From: Salipiger sp. H15
GTDB lineage: Bacteria; Pseudomonadota; Alphaproteobacteria; Rhodobacterales; Rhodobacteraceae
DNA length: 64,000 bases
Direction of reading: 5' to 3'
Assembly (NCBI RefSeq): GCF_040409955.1
Contig: NZ_CP123384.1
Location: forward strand, 2,861,501-2,925,500
Positions 42,537-51,186 of this stretch are shown piece by piece (position 1 is the stretch's first letter; every line of letters starts with the position of its first letter). The position numbers and the translations under genes were made by a program. Below the pieces are notes generated by a model, which worked only from the letters and a program-made list of their open reading frames with translations, was not told where the DNA came from and did not search any database.

Positions 42537-45293
42537 TCAGCGGTTCCACCAGCCGCGGCGCTTGGGCTTGGAGGCGTCGTCCGCCTCGGCGGCGACGGGC
42601 TCCGGCACGCGCTCGGGCTCGGGCTCAACCGGGGCTTCCTCGGCGGCGGGCTCGGCCGCGACCGGGGCTTCCACCGGCGCCTCGGCAACCGCTTCGGGCG
42701 TTTCCACCGCCGGTGCCTCGGGGGCCTCTTCGACCACCGGCTCGATCACCGGCTCGGCGACCGGAGCTTCGGCAACCTCGGCGGGCGCTTCGGGCTGGGA
42801 CTCGGCGACCGGCTCCGCAGGAGCTTCCTCGGTTGCCTCGGGCTCGGCCTTCTTGCGGCTGCGCGAGCGGCGGGCGCGCTTCGGCTTCTCGGCCGGGGCC
42901 TCCTCGGCGGCGGGCGCCTCGGGAGCGACTTCGGCTTCGGCTTCGACCGGAGCCTCGACTGCGGCCTCGACGGGCGCTTCCGCGGCCTCGACCGGAGCCT
43001 CTTCGGTCACCGCGTCCGCGTCCTCGACTTCGTAGCCGGCGTCGTCGCCAGCTTCGTCACCGGATTCTTCGCCCGCCTCGTCCCCAGTCTCGTCCCCGGT
43101 CTCGCCGTTCTGGCCATCGCGGTTCTTCGAGCGCGAGCGGCGACGACGGCGGCGGCGCCTCTTGGGCTTGCCCTCGCCATCCACCTCGACCGCACCGGAA
43201 CCGGCCTCGGCCTCGGAGCCTGCCTTGGCTTCGGCTTCGGCTTCGGCCTCCGCCTCGATCAGCTCTTCCTCGTCCTCTTCCTCGCCGGGGTAATCCTCGT
43301 CGACCTGGTCCATCAGCGAGGCCGTGGCCGAGACCACGGGCGTGACGACCTCGGGGACGTTGCGCGTCGCGGTCTTGAACTTCTCCATGGTGAAGTCCGG
43401 GCTCACGAGGTGCAGGTCGCCCTCGATGCGCACGGCCATGCCGTAGCGCGCCTCGATCTGGGCGACGTGCTCGCGCTTCTGGTTCATCAGGTAGTTGGCG
43501 ATGCCGACGGGGCACTTCACCAGCACCTCGCGCGAGCGGCGGCGCACGCCCTCTTCCTCGATCTGGCGCAGGATGTTCAGCGCCATGTTGTCATCCGAGC
43601 GGATGAGGCCGGTGCCGTGGCAGGCCGCGCAGGGCTGCGTGGTGGCCTCGATCATGCCCGGGCGCAGGCGCTGGCGCGACATCTCGAGCAGGCCGAAGCC
43701 GGAGATGCGGCCGACCTGGATGCGGGCGCGGTCGGTCTTGAGCTTGTCCTTCAGCTTCTTCTCGACGGCGGCGTTGTTCTTGCGCTCTTCCATGTCGATG
43801 AAGTCGATGACGATGAGCCCGGCGAGGTCGCGCAGACGCAGCTGGCGGGCCACTTCTTCGGCGGCCTCCAGGTTGGTCTTCAGCGCGGTTTCCTCGATCG
43901 AGCCTTCCTTGGTGGCCCGGCCCGAGTTCACGTCGATCGCCACCAGCGCCTCGGTGACGCCGATCACGATGTAACCGCCGGACTTCAGCTGCACGGTCGG
44001 GTTGAACATGCCGCCGAGGTAGGTCTCGACCTGGTAGCGCGCGAAGAGCGGCATCGGGTCGAGGTAGTGTTTCACGTTCTTCGCGTGGGACGGCATGATC
44101 ATCTTCATGAAGTCCTTGGCGTTGCGGTAGCCGCGTTCGCCTTCCACGTGAACCTCGTCGATCTCGCGGTTGTAGAGGTCGCGGATCGAGCGCTTGATGA
44201 GGTCACCCTCTTCGTAGATCTTGGCGGGCGCGACCGACTTGAGCGTCAGCTCGCGGATCTGCTCCCAGAGGCGCTGCAGGTATTCGTAGTCGCGCTTGAT
44301 CTCGGTCTTGGTGCGCTTGGCGCCCGCGGTCCGGATGATCAGCCCCGCGCCCTTCGGCACGTCGATGCTCTGCGCGATTTCCTTCAGCTTCGAGCGGTCG
44401 GCGGCATTGGTGATCTTGCGCGAGATGCCGCCGCCACGGGCGGTGTTCGGCATCAGCACGCAGTAGCGGCCGGCGAGCGAGAGATAGGTGGTCAGCGCGG
44501 CGCCCTTGTTGCCACGCTCTTCCTTGACGACCTGCACGAGCAGGATCTGGCGGACCTTGATGACTTCCTGGATCTTGTACTTCCGCGCGCGCGGCTTGCG
44601 CGCCGGGCGGATGTCTTCCTCGGTGTCGTCGTCGGCGACCGACTCGATGCTGTCGTCGGACTTGACCGCGTCGAGCTCGTGCTCGTGGTCATCGTCGTGA
44701 TCGTCGGCCTCGGGGGCGCGCGCCTCGGTGCCCTCTGCGGGCTCCTCGACGGGCGTTTCGGCAACGGTTTCCATCGGCGACAGGCCTTCGCCGTCGCGCG
44801 CGTCGAGGACGTCGTCCCCGAGATCGATGGTTTCCATGCCCGAGATGCTCTCGGACACGTCGCCCTCGGCCACGACCTCGCCGGTCACCAGCTTGTCGTC
44901 GGTGCCTGCCTTCTCGGCCTTGCTGCGGGTGCGCGAGCGGCGGGTGCGCGAGCGGGAGGATTTCGAGCGCGACTTCTCGCGGTCATCCTCGTCCTCTTCG
45001 GCGGCGAGCGCGGCCTCTTCCTCCATCAGCGCCTGACGGTCGGCGACGGGGATCTGGTAATAGTCGGGATGGATTTCCGAGAAGGCGAGGAAGCCGTGAC
45101 GGTTTCCGCCGTAATCCACGAAGGCCGCCTGCAGCGAGGGCTCGACCCGCGTGACTTTCGCGAGGTAGATGTTGCCTGCTAGCTGGCGCTTGTTTTCAGA
45201 TTCAAAGTCGAATTCCTCGACCTTGTTTCCGTCCACCACCACGACGCGGGTCTCTTCCGCGTGGGTGGCATCGATGAGCATTTTCTTTGCCAT
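42537..45293 (-). CDS. rne: Ribonuclease E
   Basis: 918 residues; endonuclease and degradosome scaffold. Residues 1-88 begin the S1 domain; residues about 90-238 are an acidic, then Arg/Ser-rich, then acidic insertion; S1 resumes at YKIQEVIKVRQILLVQVVKEERGNKGAALTTYLS. The DNase I-like core has IDVNSGRATKEGS and LIVIDFIDM, and the Zn-link is CAAC. The C-terminal third is disordered with Ala/Pro/Glu repeats and Arg-rich patches (RRRRRRRSRSKNR; RRSRSRKK). It ends KRRGWWNR; the GWW motif binds PNPase in Caulobacter. The ATG at 45293 fits the family start. Confidence 0.96.
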   Translation of the reverse strand: MAKKMLIDATHAEETRVVVVDGNKVEEFDFESENKRQLAGNIYLAKVTRVEPSLQAAFVDYGGNRHGFLAFSEIHPDYYQIPVADRQALMEEEAALAAEEDEDDREKSRSKSSRSRTRRSRTRSKAEKAGTDDKLVTGEVVAEGDVSESISGMETIDLGDDVLDARDGEGLSPMETVAETPVEEPAEGTEARAPEADDHDDDHEHELDAVKSDDSIESVADDDTEEDIRPARKPRARKYKIQEVIKVRQILLVQVVKEERGNKGAALTTYLSLAGRYCVLMPNTARGGGISRKITNAADRSKLKEIAQSIDVPKGAGLIIRTAGAKRTKTEIKRDYEYLQRLWEQIRELTLKSVAPAKIYEEGDLIKRSIRDLYNREIDEVHVEGERGYRNAKDFMKMIMPSHAKNVKHYLDPMPLFARYQVETYLGGMFNPTVQLKSGGYIVIGVTEALVAIDVNSGRATKEGSIEETALKTNLEAAEEVARQLRLRDLAGLIVIDFIDMEERKNNAAVEKKLKDKLKTDRARIQVGRISGFGLLEMSRQRLRPGMIEATTQPCAACHGTGLIRSDDNMALNILRQIEEEGVRRRSREVLVKCPVGIANYLMNQKREHVAQIEARYGMAVRIEGDLHLVSPDFTMEKFKTATRNVPEVVTPVVSATASLMDQVDEDYPGEEEDEEELIEAEAEAEAEAKAGSEAEAGSGAVEVDGEGKPKRRRRRRRRSRSKNRDGQNGETGDETGDEAGEESGDEAGDDAGYEVEDADAVTEEAPVEAAEAPVEAAVEAPVEAEAEVAPEAPAAEEAPAEKPKRARRSRSRKKAEPEATEEAPAEPVAESQPEAPAEVAEAPVAEPVIEPVVEEAPEAPAVETPEAVAEAPVEAPVAAEPAAEEAPVEPEPERVPEPVAAEADDASKPKRRGWWNR

Positions 45294-45387
45294 GTTTTCC
45301 GTATGCACGGCACATGCGCCAAGAGCCCGGGCGGAGCCGGGCTGCGGGGCGATGGGGCGTGGCTTGTCTGGGCGTTGAGCGGCGCGC

Positions 45388-45424
45388 AGGCACGGGAAGA
45401 CAATCTGTCTTCGCCCGGGTGCCT
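45388..45424 (-). promoter_or_regulatory. Hairpin in rne 5' leader
   Basis: Inner stem GAAGACA/TGTCTTC with a 3-base loop, outer stem AGGCAC/GTGCCT, joined by G:C pairs with bulges. It lies 95 bases before the rne start. In Escherichia coli RNase E binds leader hairpins to control its own mRNA; by analogy this is a candidate site. Confidence 0.45.
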
Positions 45425-45701
45425 CACTTGCGTCGCGCGCTTCATCGCGGTTCTTCTCCGACACCTTCGCGGCAGGATGCCCCACGGTGCCTTGTTGCGG
45501 CCCGTCGCCTTGGGCGGTCCGGGCAATGTGCTTGGCCTTGCGGCCTGATCGGTCTGCCCGAGGTCCGTTTGCGGACGGCTCAGAAGCAGCGAAACTCTTT
45601 GGCAACGCGACGCGCATCGTCGGCGTGAACGCACGTGCCTGCAGGTAGCATAGGGGCATCGCGACCCCAATGACAATATGGAATGTGACGGGTGCATGAA
45701 T

Positions 45702-45741
45702 TCATCCACAGGGCGCCCCCTGCGCAGGCAACTGTGGACAA
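45702..45741. promoter_or_regulatory. Pair of near-consensus DnaA boxes
   Basis: TCATCCACA (45702-45710) and TTGTCCACA (complement, 45733-45741) each differ from TTATCCACA at one base and face each other 22 bases apart. Confidence 0.3.
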
Positions 45742-45832
45742 CCCCATGACGCGCTTGCCTTGTCGGGCGCGGCGCGGTGCCCGCGACGCCCCTGCCCCGG
45801 GCATGGCCAGCGCCGCCGAGAGGCTTCGGCGA

Positions 45833-45848
45833 AATTGGTATACCATTT
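45833..45848. promoter_or_regulatory. Palindromic operator upstream of HpcH-like gene
   Basis: AATTGGTATACCATTT with the perfect core TGGTATACCA (45836-45845), 87 bases before the start codon. It has the look of GntR (FadR/FCD subfamily) operators, which often control aldolase and hydroxyacid genes. No GntR gene lies in this window. Confidence 0.5.
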
Positions 45849-45932
45849 CCATTGACCTTGCGTCGCGCCCGGTATTCAACTCGGCCCTGCCCGCCCCGGC
45901 AACGGAACCGGGGCACAGACGTGGAGGATTTC

Positions 45933-46751
45933 ATGACCGGAAGAAACAAGCTCAAGGCGCGGCTCAAGGCCGGGGAGACGGTCACCGCCGCCTGGTTCGA
46001 GCTGGGCTCGCCCGAGGTGGCCGAGCTGCTGGTCTACAGTGGCTGGGACGTGCTGGTGATCGACTGCGAGCACGGCTCGGCCGGGCTCGAGGCGGGGCTG
46101 AACCTGCTGCGCGCGGTCGAGGGCGCGGGCGGCGAGGCGGTGATCCGGGTGCCCGACGCCTCCGAGGCGACGCTGAAGCGGGCGCTCGACCGCGGCGCGC
46201 GCTCGATCATGGTGCCGATGGTGCACAGCGCCGCGCTGGCGCGCGAGATCGCCTCCTACTGCCTCTATGCGCCGCGCGGGCGGCGGGGCTACGCCGCGCC
46301 CATTGTGCGCGCCACCAACTGGGGCAACCTGCCCGGCTATGCCGCCGCCGCGCATGAGGAGCTGCTGCTCATGGTGCAGGTCGAGCACGTGGACACCGTG
46401 GGAGAGATCTCCGAGATCGCCAAGGTCGAGGGCATCGACATGGCCTTCGTCGGCCCGAACGATTTTGCCGCCTCGATGAACCTGCTCGAGCAGACCGAGC
46501 ACCCGGAGGTGCGCGCCCGGATCGCCGAGGCGGAGACCGCCGCGCTCGCGGGCGGGCTGCTTCTGGGAACGATCACCGGCGTCGCCGGGCCCGGCCGCAG
46601 CTATTCCGACCTGCGGAGTGCGGGCTACCGCTTCATCGTCGGCCCGAACGACGTCGGCCTGCTGGCCGGGGCCGCCCGCGCCGCGAAGGCGCAGGCCGCC
46701 AAGGATCTGGGCGAGGCGGACACCGAGGCCGCCCCGCTGCCGGGCTACTGA
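45933..46751 (+). CDS. HpcH/HpaI-family aldolase
   Basis: 272 residues, metal-dependent class II pyruvate aldolase fold. WFELGSPEVAELLVYSGWDVLVIDCEHG at the start, metal ligands Glu in MVQVEHVDTVGEI and Asp in VGPNDFAAS. It splits 4-hydroxy-2-oxoacids to pyruvate and an aldehyde; the true substrate is unknown. GGAGG lies 5 bases before the ATG. Convergent with a hydroxyacid dehydrogenase gene. Confidence 0.9.
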   Translation: MTGRNKLKARLKAGETVTAAWFELGSPEVAELLVYSGWDVLVIDCEHGSAGLEAGLNLLRAVEGAGGEAVIRVPDASEATLKRALDRGARSIMVPMVHSAALAREIASYCLYAPRGRRGYAAPIVRATNWGNLPGYAAAAHEELLLMVQVEHVDTVGEISEIAKVEGIDMAFVGPNDFAASMNLLEQTEHPEVRARIAEAETAALAGGLLLGTITGVAGPGRSYSDLRSAGYRFIVGPNDVGLLAGAARAAKAQAAKDLGEADTEAAPLPGY

Positions 46752-46754
46752 GCC

Positions 46755-47627
46755 TCAGCCGAAGGCCTTGAGCCGCTTGATCAGCGAGGACGTGTCCCAG
46801 CGACCGCCGCCCATCTTCTGGACGTCCTTGTAGAACTGGTCCACCACCGCCGTCACCGGCAGCGAGGCGCCGATCTCGTTGCCGGTGGCAAGGCAGATGC
46901 CGAGGTCCTTGCGCATCCAGTCCACCGCGAAGCCGTGCTCGAACTTGTCGTCGAGCATCGTCTGGTAGCGGTTCACCATCTGCCAGGACCCGGCCGCGCC
47001 GCCGCCGATCACCTCGACCACCGCGCGCCCGTCGATCCCCGCCTTCTCGGCGAAGGCGAGCCCTTCGGAAAGGCCCTGCACGAGACCCGCGATGCAGATC
47101 TGGTTGACCATCTTGCACAGCTGGCCCGCGCCGCTGTCGCCGATGCGCTTGCACATCTTGGCATAGGCGTCGATCACCGGCGCGGCCATGTCGTAGTCGC
47201 CCTGGTCACCGCCGCACATCACCACGAGCTGGCCGTTCTCGGCCCCCGCCTGCCCGCCCGAGACCGGCGCGTCGACGAAGCCGAAGCCGTTGTCCTTGGC
47301 CACTTCCCAGAGCTCGCGCGTCACCATCGACGAGACCGTGGTGTGATCGACGAAGATCGCCCCCTCGCCCATCCCGGCAAAGGCACCGTCGGCGCCGAGG
47401 CAGACCGCGCGCAGGTCGTCGTCATTGCCGACGCAGGCCATGACGAACTCGGCGCCCTCGGCCGCCTCGCGCGGGGTGGCGGCCATCCTGCCGCCGAACT
47501 CGCCCACCCATTTGTCGGCCTTCGCGGCGGTGCGGTTGTAGACCGTCACCTCGTGACCGGCCTTGGTCATGTGCCCCGCCATGGGGAATCCCATCACGCC
47601 GAGACCCAGGAATGCGCATTTTGCCAC
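46755..47627 (-). CDS. Beta-hydroxyacid dehydrogenase (3-hydroxyisobutyrate / tartronate semialdehyde reductase family)
   Basis: 290 residues: Rossmann N-domain FLGLGVMGFPMAGHM, substrate loop DAPVSGGQAGAENG, and the catalytic Lys in GAGQLCKMVNQI. The family reduces tartronate semialdehyde or oxidises 3-hydroxyisobutyrate; the sequence alone does not choose. Probable GTG start with GGGAGG before it. A functional link with the convergent aldolase is possible since the latter can yield tartronate semialdehyde from sugar acids. Confidence 0.88.
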   Translation of the reverse strand: MAKCAFLGLGVMGFPMAGHMTKAGHEVTVYNRTAAKADKWVGEFGGRMAATPREAAEGAEFVMACVGNDDDLRAVCLGADGAFAGMGEGAIFVDHTTVSSMVTRELWEVAKDNGFGFVDAPVSGGQAGAENGQLVVMCGGDQGDYDMAAPVIDAYAKMCKRIGDSGAGQLCKMVNQICIAGLVQGLSEGLAFAEKAGIDGRAVVEVIGGGAAGSWQMVNRYQTMLDDKFEHGFAVDWMRKDLGICLATGNEIGASLPVTAVVDQFYKDVQKMGGGRWDTSSLIKRLKAFG

Positions 47628-47743
47628 GGATCAACCTCCCGTTACCGTTGTCGTTCGGGAAGGTTGTCGCCGCTCGCCCGCCCCTTGGCAAGGGGGCGGG
47701 TCTTGGGTAATCCCGTCGAAAGCGCGCAAACTCGGGACGGCTC

Positions 47744-50209
47744 ATGGCAACTCTCTTCCGCTGGCTTCTCAGGCTCGTCAGCGTGGCGATCCTGCTGACC
47801 ATCATCGGCGTGGCGCTGGCCTATTACCTGGCCTCGCGCTCGCTGCCCGAATACGACAAGACGCTCGAGGTCGCGGGCACCGCCGGCGACATCGAGATCG
47901 TCCGCGACAATGCCGGGGTGCCGCATGTCTTCGCCCCGGTCGATCGCGACGTCTATTTCGGGCTCGGCTACGCGCATGCGCAGGACCGGCTCTGGCAGAT
48001 GACGCTGCTGCGCCGCACCGCGCAGGGCCGCCTGTCGGAGCTCTTCGGCCGCCGCACGGTCGAGACCGACACGCTGATGCGCCGGCTCGACCTCTACACC
48101 CACGCCCGCATGTCGGTCGAGGCGCAGGACGGCGAGACGCTGGACGCGCTCGAGGCCTATGCCGCCGGGGTGAACGCCCGGATCGAGGAGATCAACTCGG
48201 ACAGCCTCGGCCGCGGCGCGCCGGAGTTCTTCCTCTTCAACGCCCCGATCGCGCCCTGGCAGCCGGCGGACTCGCTGGCGATCGTCAAGCTGATGGCGCT
48301 GCAGCTCTCCGGCCAGTTCCGCGACGAGATCCTGCGCGCGCGCACCTCGCTCGCCCTGCCCGAGCCCGAGATGATCCGCGACATCCTGCCCGACATCCCC
48401 GGCCCCGGCGTCGCCGAGCTGCCCGAATACGCCGCGCTCTTCCCCGAGCGCCCGCTGCCGCGCTTTGCCGCGGCGAGCAGCCCGCAGCCCGACCTGATGC
48501 CCGTCGCAAGGCCCGGCATGGGCGGCGCCTCGAACGCCTGGGCCGCCGCGCCGAGCCGCTCGGCAGGGGGCGGCACGCTGCTGGCCAACGATCCGCACCT
48601 CGGCTTCACCGCGCCTTCGACCTGGTATCTCGCGCGGCTGCAGCTCTCGACCGGCGGCGTCATCGGCGGCACCATCCCCGGCGTTCCGGCGGTGCTGCTG
48701 GGCCGGTCCGAGCACATCGCCTGGGGGTTGACCTCGTCCTACCTCGACGACCAGGACCTCTACATCGAGGAGCTCGACCCCGAGAACCCCGAGCGCTACC
48801 GCACGCCGGACGGGTACAAGCCCTTCCGCACGCGCCGCTCGATCGTCAGCATCAAGGGCGCGCCGCCGGTCACTCTGACCCTGCGCTGGACCGAGAACGG
48901 CCCGGTGCTGCCGCGCAAGGCATTCGATCTCGACCAGATCACCCCGCAGGGTGACGTGGTCTCGCTGAGCTGGACCGCGCTCTCGGACGGCGACAGCTCG
49001 ATGAGCGCCGCGATCGGGCTGATGAAGTCGCAGACCGTCGACGAGGCGCTCGAGGCGAGCAAGCGCTTCGTCGCGCCGTCGCAGATGCTGACCCTGATCG
49101 ACGACGAGCATATCGCGATGAAGCTGATCGGCGCGATGCCGAAGCGCGATGCGCAGAACCAGACGCAGGGCCGGATGCCGAGCCCCGGCTGGATCGCCGC
49201 GAACCGCTGGCAGGGCATGCTGCCGGACAGCGACAACCCGCTCTTCAAGGATCCGCTCGGCGGCATCCTCGGCAACACCAACAACAAGGTGATCGACCGC
49301 CCCTTCCCCGACCACGTGAGCTTCAACTGGGGCGACAGCCAGCGGGTGACGCGCTGGCTGGCGCTGATGCAGGGCCGCGAGGTGCACACCCGCGACAGCT
49401 TCATCGAGGCGCAGCTCGACACCGTCTCTCCCGCCGCCCGCACGCTGCTGCCGCTGATCGGCCGCGACCTGTGGTTCACCGGCGAGGCCGCGCCCGAGGG
49501 CACGCCGCTGCGCCAGCGCGAGCGCGCGCTTGACCTTCTGGCCGAGTGGAACGGCGAGATGAACGAGCACCTGCCCGAGCCGCTGATCTACGCCGCCTGG
49601 CTACGCGCGCTGCAGGACCGGCTGATCCGCGACGAGATCGGCCCGCTCGCCGACGAGTACACCCATGTCGATCCGCTGTTCATCGAGCGCGTCTTCCGCA
49701 ACATCGACGGCGCCGGCAAATGGTGCGACGTGCTGCGCTCGGCCCCGGTCGAGACCTGCACCGACATTGCCCGCATGGCGCTCGACGATGCGCTGGTCTG
49801 GATCGGCGAGCGCTACGGCACGCAGCTTGAATCGCTGCGCTGGGGCGATGCGCACCAGGCGACGCACAAGCACACGGTGCTGGGCGACGTGCCGCTGCTG
49901 AACTATTTCGTGAACATCCGCCAGACCACCTCGGGCGGCGATTTCACCCTGCAGCGCGGCGTCACAGCGGGCGAAGGCCCCGATCCCTTCGCCAACGTGC
50001 ATGGCGCGACCTACCGCGGCGTCTACGACTTCGCCGATCCCGACAGCTCGGTCTTCATCATCTCGACCGGCGAATCCGGCCACCTGCTGTCGCGCCACTA
50101 CGACGACATGGGCACGCTCTGGCGGCGCGGCGAGTACATCCCGATGTCGCTGGACGAGGACCTCGCCCGCGCCGCCTCGGTGGGGATCACCCGGCTGGTG
50201 AAACCTTGA
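47744..50209 (+). CDS. Penicillin acylase-family (Ntn) amidohydrolase
   Basis: 821 residues. N-terminal helix (LVSVAILLTIIGVALAYYLA) for export or anchoring, alpha-chain region 40-250, and the autoproteolytic site before Ser263 in GMGGASNAWA, which becomes the N-terminal nucleophile of the beta chain. Such periplasmic enzymes hydrolyse penicillins, acyl-homoserine lactones or other N-acyl amides. Its stop overlaps the start of the following kinase-fold gene (TTGA). In a marine alphaproteobacterium quorum-signal cleavage is a reasonable hypothesis. Confidence 0.92.
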   Translation: MATLFRWLLRLVSVAILLTIIGVALAYYLASRSLPEYDKTLEVAGTAGDIEIVRDNAGVPHVFAPVDRDVYFGLGYAHAQDRLWQMTLLRRTAQGRLSELFGRRTVETDTLMRRLDLYTHARMSVEAQDGETLDALEAYAAGVNARIEEINSDSLGRGAPEFFLFNAPIAPWQPADSLAIVKLMALQLSGQFRDEILRARTSLALPEPEMIRDILPDIPGPGVAELPEYAALFPERPLPRFAAASSPQPDLMPVARPGMGGASNAWAAAPSRSAGGGTLLANDPHLGFTAPSTWYLARLQLSTGGVIGGTIPGVPAVLLGRSEHIAWGLTSSYLDDQDLYIEELDPENPERYRTPDGYKPFRTRRSIVSIKGAPPVTLTLRWTENGPVLPRKAFDLDQITPQGDVVSLSWTALSDGDSSMSAAIGLMKSQTVDEALEASKRFVAPSQMLTLIDDEHIAMKLIGAMPKRDAQNQTQGRMPSPGWIAANRWQGMLPDSDNPLFKDPLGGILGNTNNKVIDRPFPDHVSFNWGDSQRVTRWLALMQGREVHTRDSFIEAQLDTVSPAARTLLPLIGRDLWFTGEAAPEGTPLRQRERALDLLAEWNGEMNEHLPEPLIYAAWLRALQDRLIRDEIGPLADEYTHVDPLFIERVFRNIDGAGKWCDVLRSAPVETCTDIARMALDDALVWIGERYGTQLESLRWGDAHQATHKHTVLGDVPLLNYFVNIRQTTSGGDFTLQRGVTAGEGPDPFANVHGATYRGVYDFADPDSSVFIISTGESGHLLSRHYDDMGTLWRRGEYIPMSLDEDLARAASVGITRLVKP

Positions 50210-51135
50210 GCGATCCCGCGCGCCTCACCCGTTTCGAGGCGCAGGCGCTGGCGCGCGAGGTTCTGGCGAACGAGCGCGCCGGCCGCACCTACGGCCTCGG
50301 CTGCCTGAAGAACGAGGACCGGCCGATGCGCGCGCAGGTGTTCTGCGCCGCCCATCCCGGCGAGCACCTCGTGGTGAAGGTCTTCGCACCCGCGCAGGCG
50401 GACAAGGCCCGCGCGCAGGCGGCGCGCCAGCGCGCCGTCGCGGCACAGATGCGCGAAGGTCCGTGGCGCGCGCCCGAGGTGCTGTTCTTCGACGCCGGGC
50501 GCCTCGTGCTCGGCATGGGCTACGCCGCCGGCCCCAGCCTTGCCGAGCTCTGGCAGCAGCTGCCCGAGGCACGGCGCGACGTGCCGCTCGAGGCGGCGGG
50601 AAGCTGGCTCGCCGCCCTGCACCGCCCGACGCTGGAGCCGCGCAAGCTGCGCCCGCGCGGGCAGCTCGACTGGCTGGCAGCGCAGCTGCAGGAGGCCGGC
50701 GATGGCATGGCCGATCCCGAGGGGTTCGCGCGCGATCTGGCGGCGCTCGAGGCGCTCTTTCCCGCCGCGCGCGGACAGGCGGCGACGCGGGCGGTCACCC
50801 ACCGCGACCTGCACCTTGCCAACCTCGTCAGCGCCGGCGGCGCGCTCTGGGGGCTCGATTTCGAGAACGACAGCCCGGATGCGCCCTACCGCGACCTCGT
50901 GGCGTTGCTGATCGACGCGCTGGCGCTGGCGCCCGAGCCCGACGCGGCCCGCTTCGGCGCGGCGCTGGCGCGCGGCTATGGTGACAGGGTCACGGCGCCC
51001 GATGCGCGGCTCTTCCAACAGCGTGCCTATGCGCTCGGCAGCTGGGCGCGCACCCCCGCCGAGCCGTCGCTGCGCCAGCGCGCACGGCTCGCGGCGGCGA
51101 AGATGATCCTCGCCGCCGACAAGTCGCTTTTCTAG
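50206..51135 (+). CDS. Aminoglycoside phosphotransferase-fold kinase, unknown substrate
   Basis: 309 residues. Kinase-like fold with the catalytic loop HRDLHLANL and metal-binding GLDFEND (DFE replacing DFG). It starts at TTG overlapping the acylase stop (TTGA), so it is translationally coupled. The family (PF01636) includes choline, homoserine, fructosamine and antibiotic kinases, so substrate is undefined. Convergent with hflX. Confidence 0.8.
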   Translation: MSDPARLTRFEAQALAREVLANERAGRTYGLGCLKNEDRPMRAQVFCAAHPGEHLVVKVFAPAQADKARAQAARQRAVAAQMREGPWRAPEVLFFDAGRLVLGMGYAAGPSLAELWQQLPEARRDVPLEAAGSWLAALHRPTLEPRKLRPRGQLDWLAAQLQEAGDGMADPEGFARDLAALEALFPAARGQAATRAVTHRDLHLANLVSAGGALWGLDFENDSPDAPYRDLVALLIDALALAPEPDAARFGAALARGYGDRVTAPDARLFQQRAYALGSWARTPAEPSLRQRARLAAAKMILAADKSLF

Positions 51136-51140
51136 GAAGA

Positions 51141-51184
51141 CAACGTCCTTCGAGGGACGTTGCAAATCTCTTCGAAGAGATTTG
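51141..51184. terminator. Twin hairpins between convergent genes
   Basis: First stem CAACGTCC-TTCGAG-GGACGTTG (51141-51162), directly followed by a perfect 22-base palindrome centred on TTCGAA (51163-51184). Both tops contain TTCG. No T-tract; probably stabilises or ends both transcripts. Confidence 0.6.
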
Positions 51185-51186
51185 CC

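Larger units (their letters stand above)
45294..45932. other. Non-coding gap: rne leader and divergent promoters
   Basis: No gene that I can support in 639 bases between divergent rne and hpcH-like genes. It holds an imperfect long hairpin (45388-45424), a small hairpin GTCCG-TTTG-CGGAC (45563-45576), two near-consensus DnaA boxes (45702-45710 and 45733-45741) and a GntR-type palindrome (45833-45848). RNase E genes usually have long autoregulatory leaders, which would explain much of the length. Confidence 0.7.

Noticed and set aside
42600..43260. CRISPR-like or tandem-repeat array
   Set aside because: The repetition is in-frame Ala/Pro/Glu coding sequence of the RNase E tail with irregular spacing.
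42525..45182. An 885-codon plus-strand frame
   Set aside because: Antisense to rne; the apparent leucine/glycine repeats come from the Ala/Pro/Glu repeats of RNase E read backwards.
45660..45760. Replication origin
   Set aside because: Only two imperfect DnaA boxes, no AT-rich unwinding region, and no dnaA, dnaN, hemE or parAB nearby.
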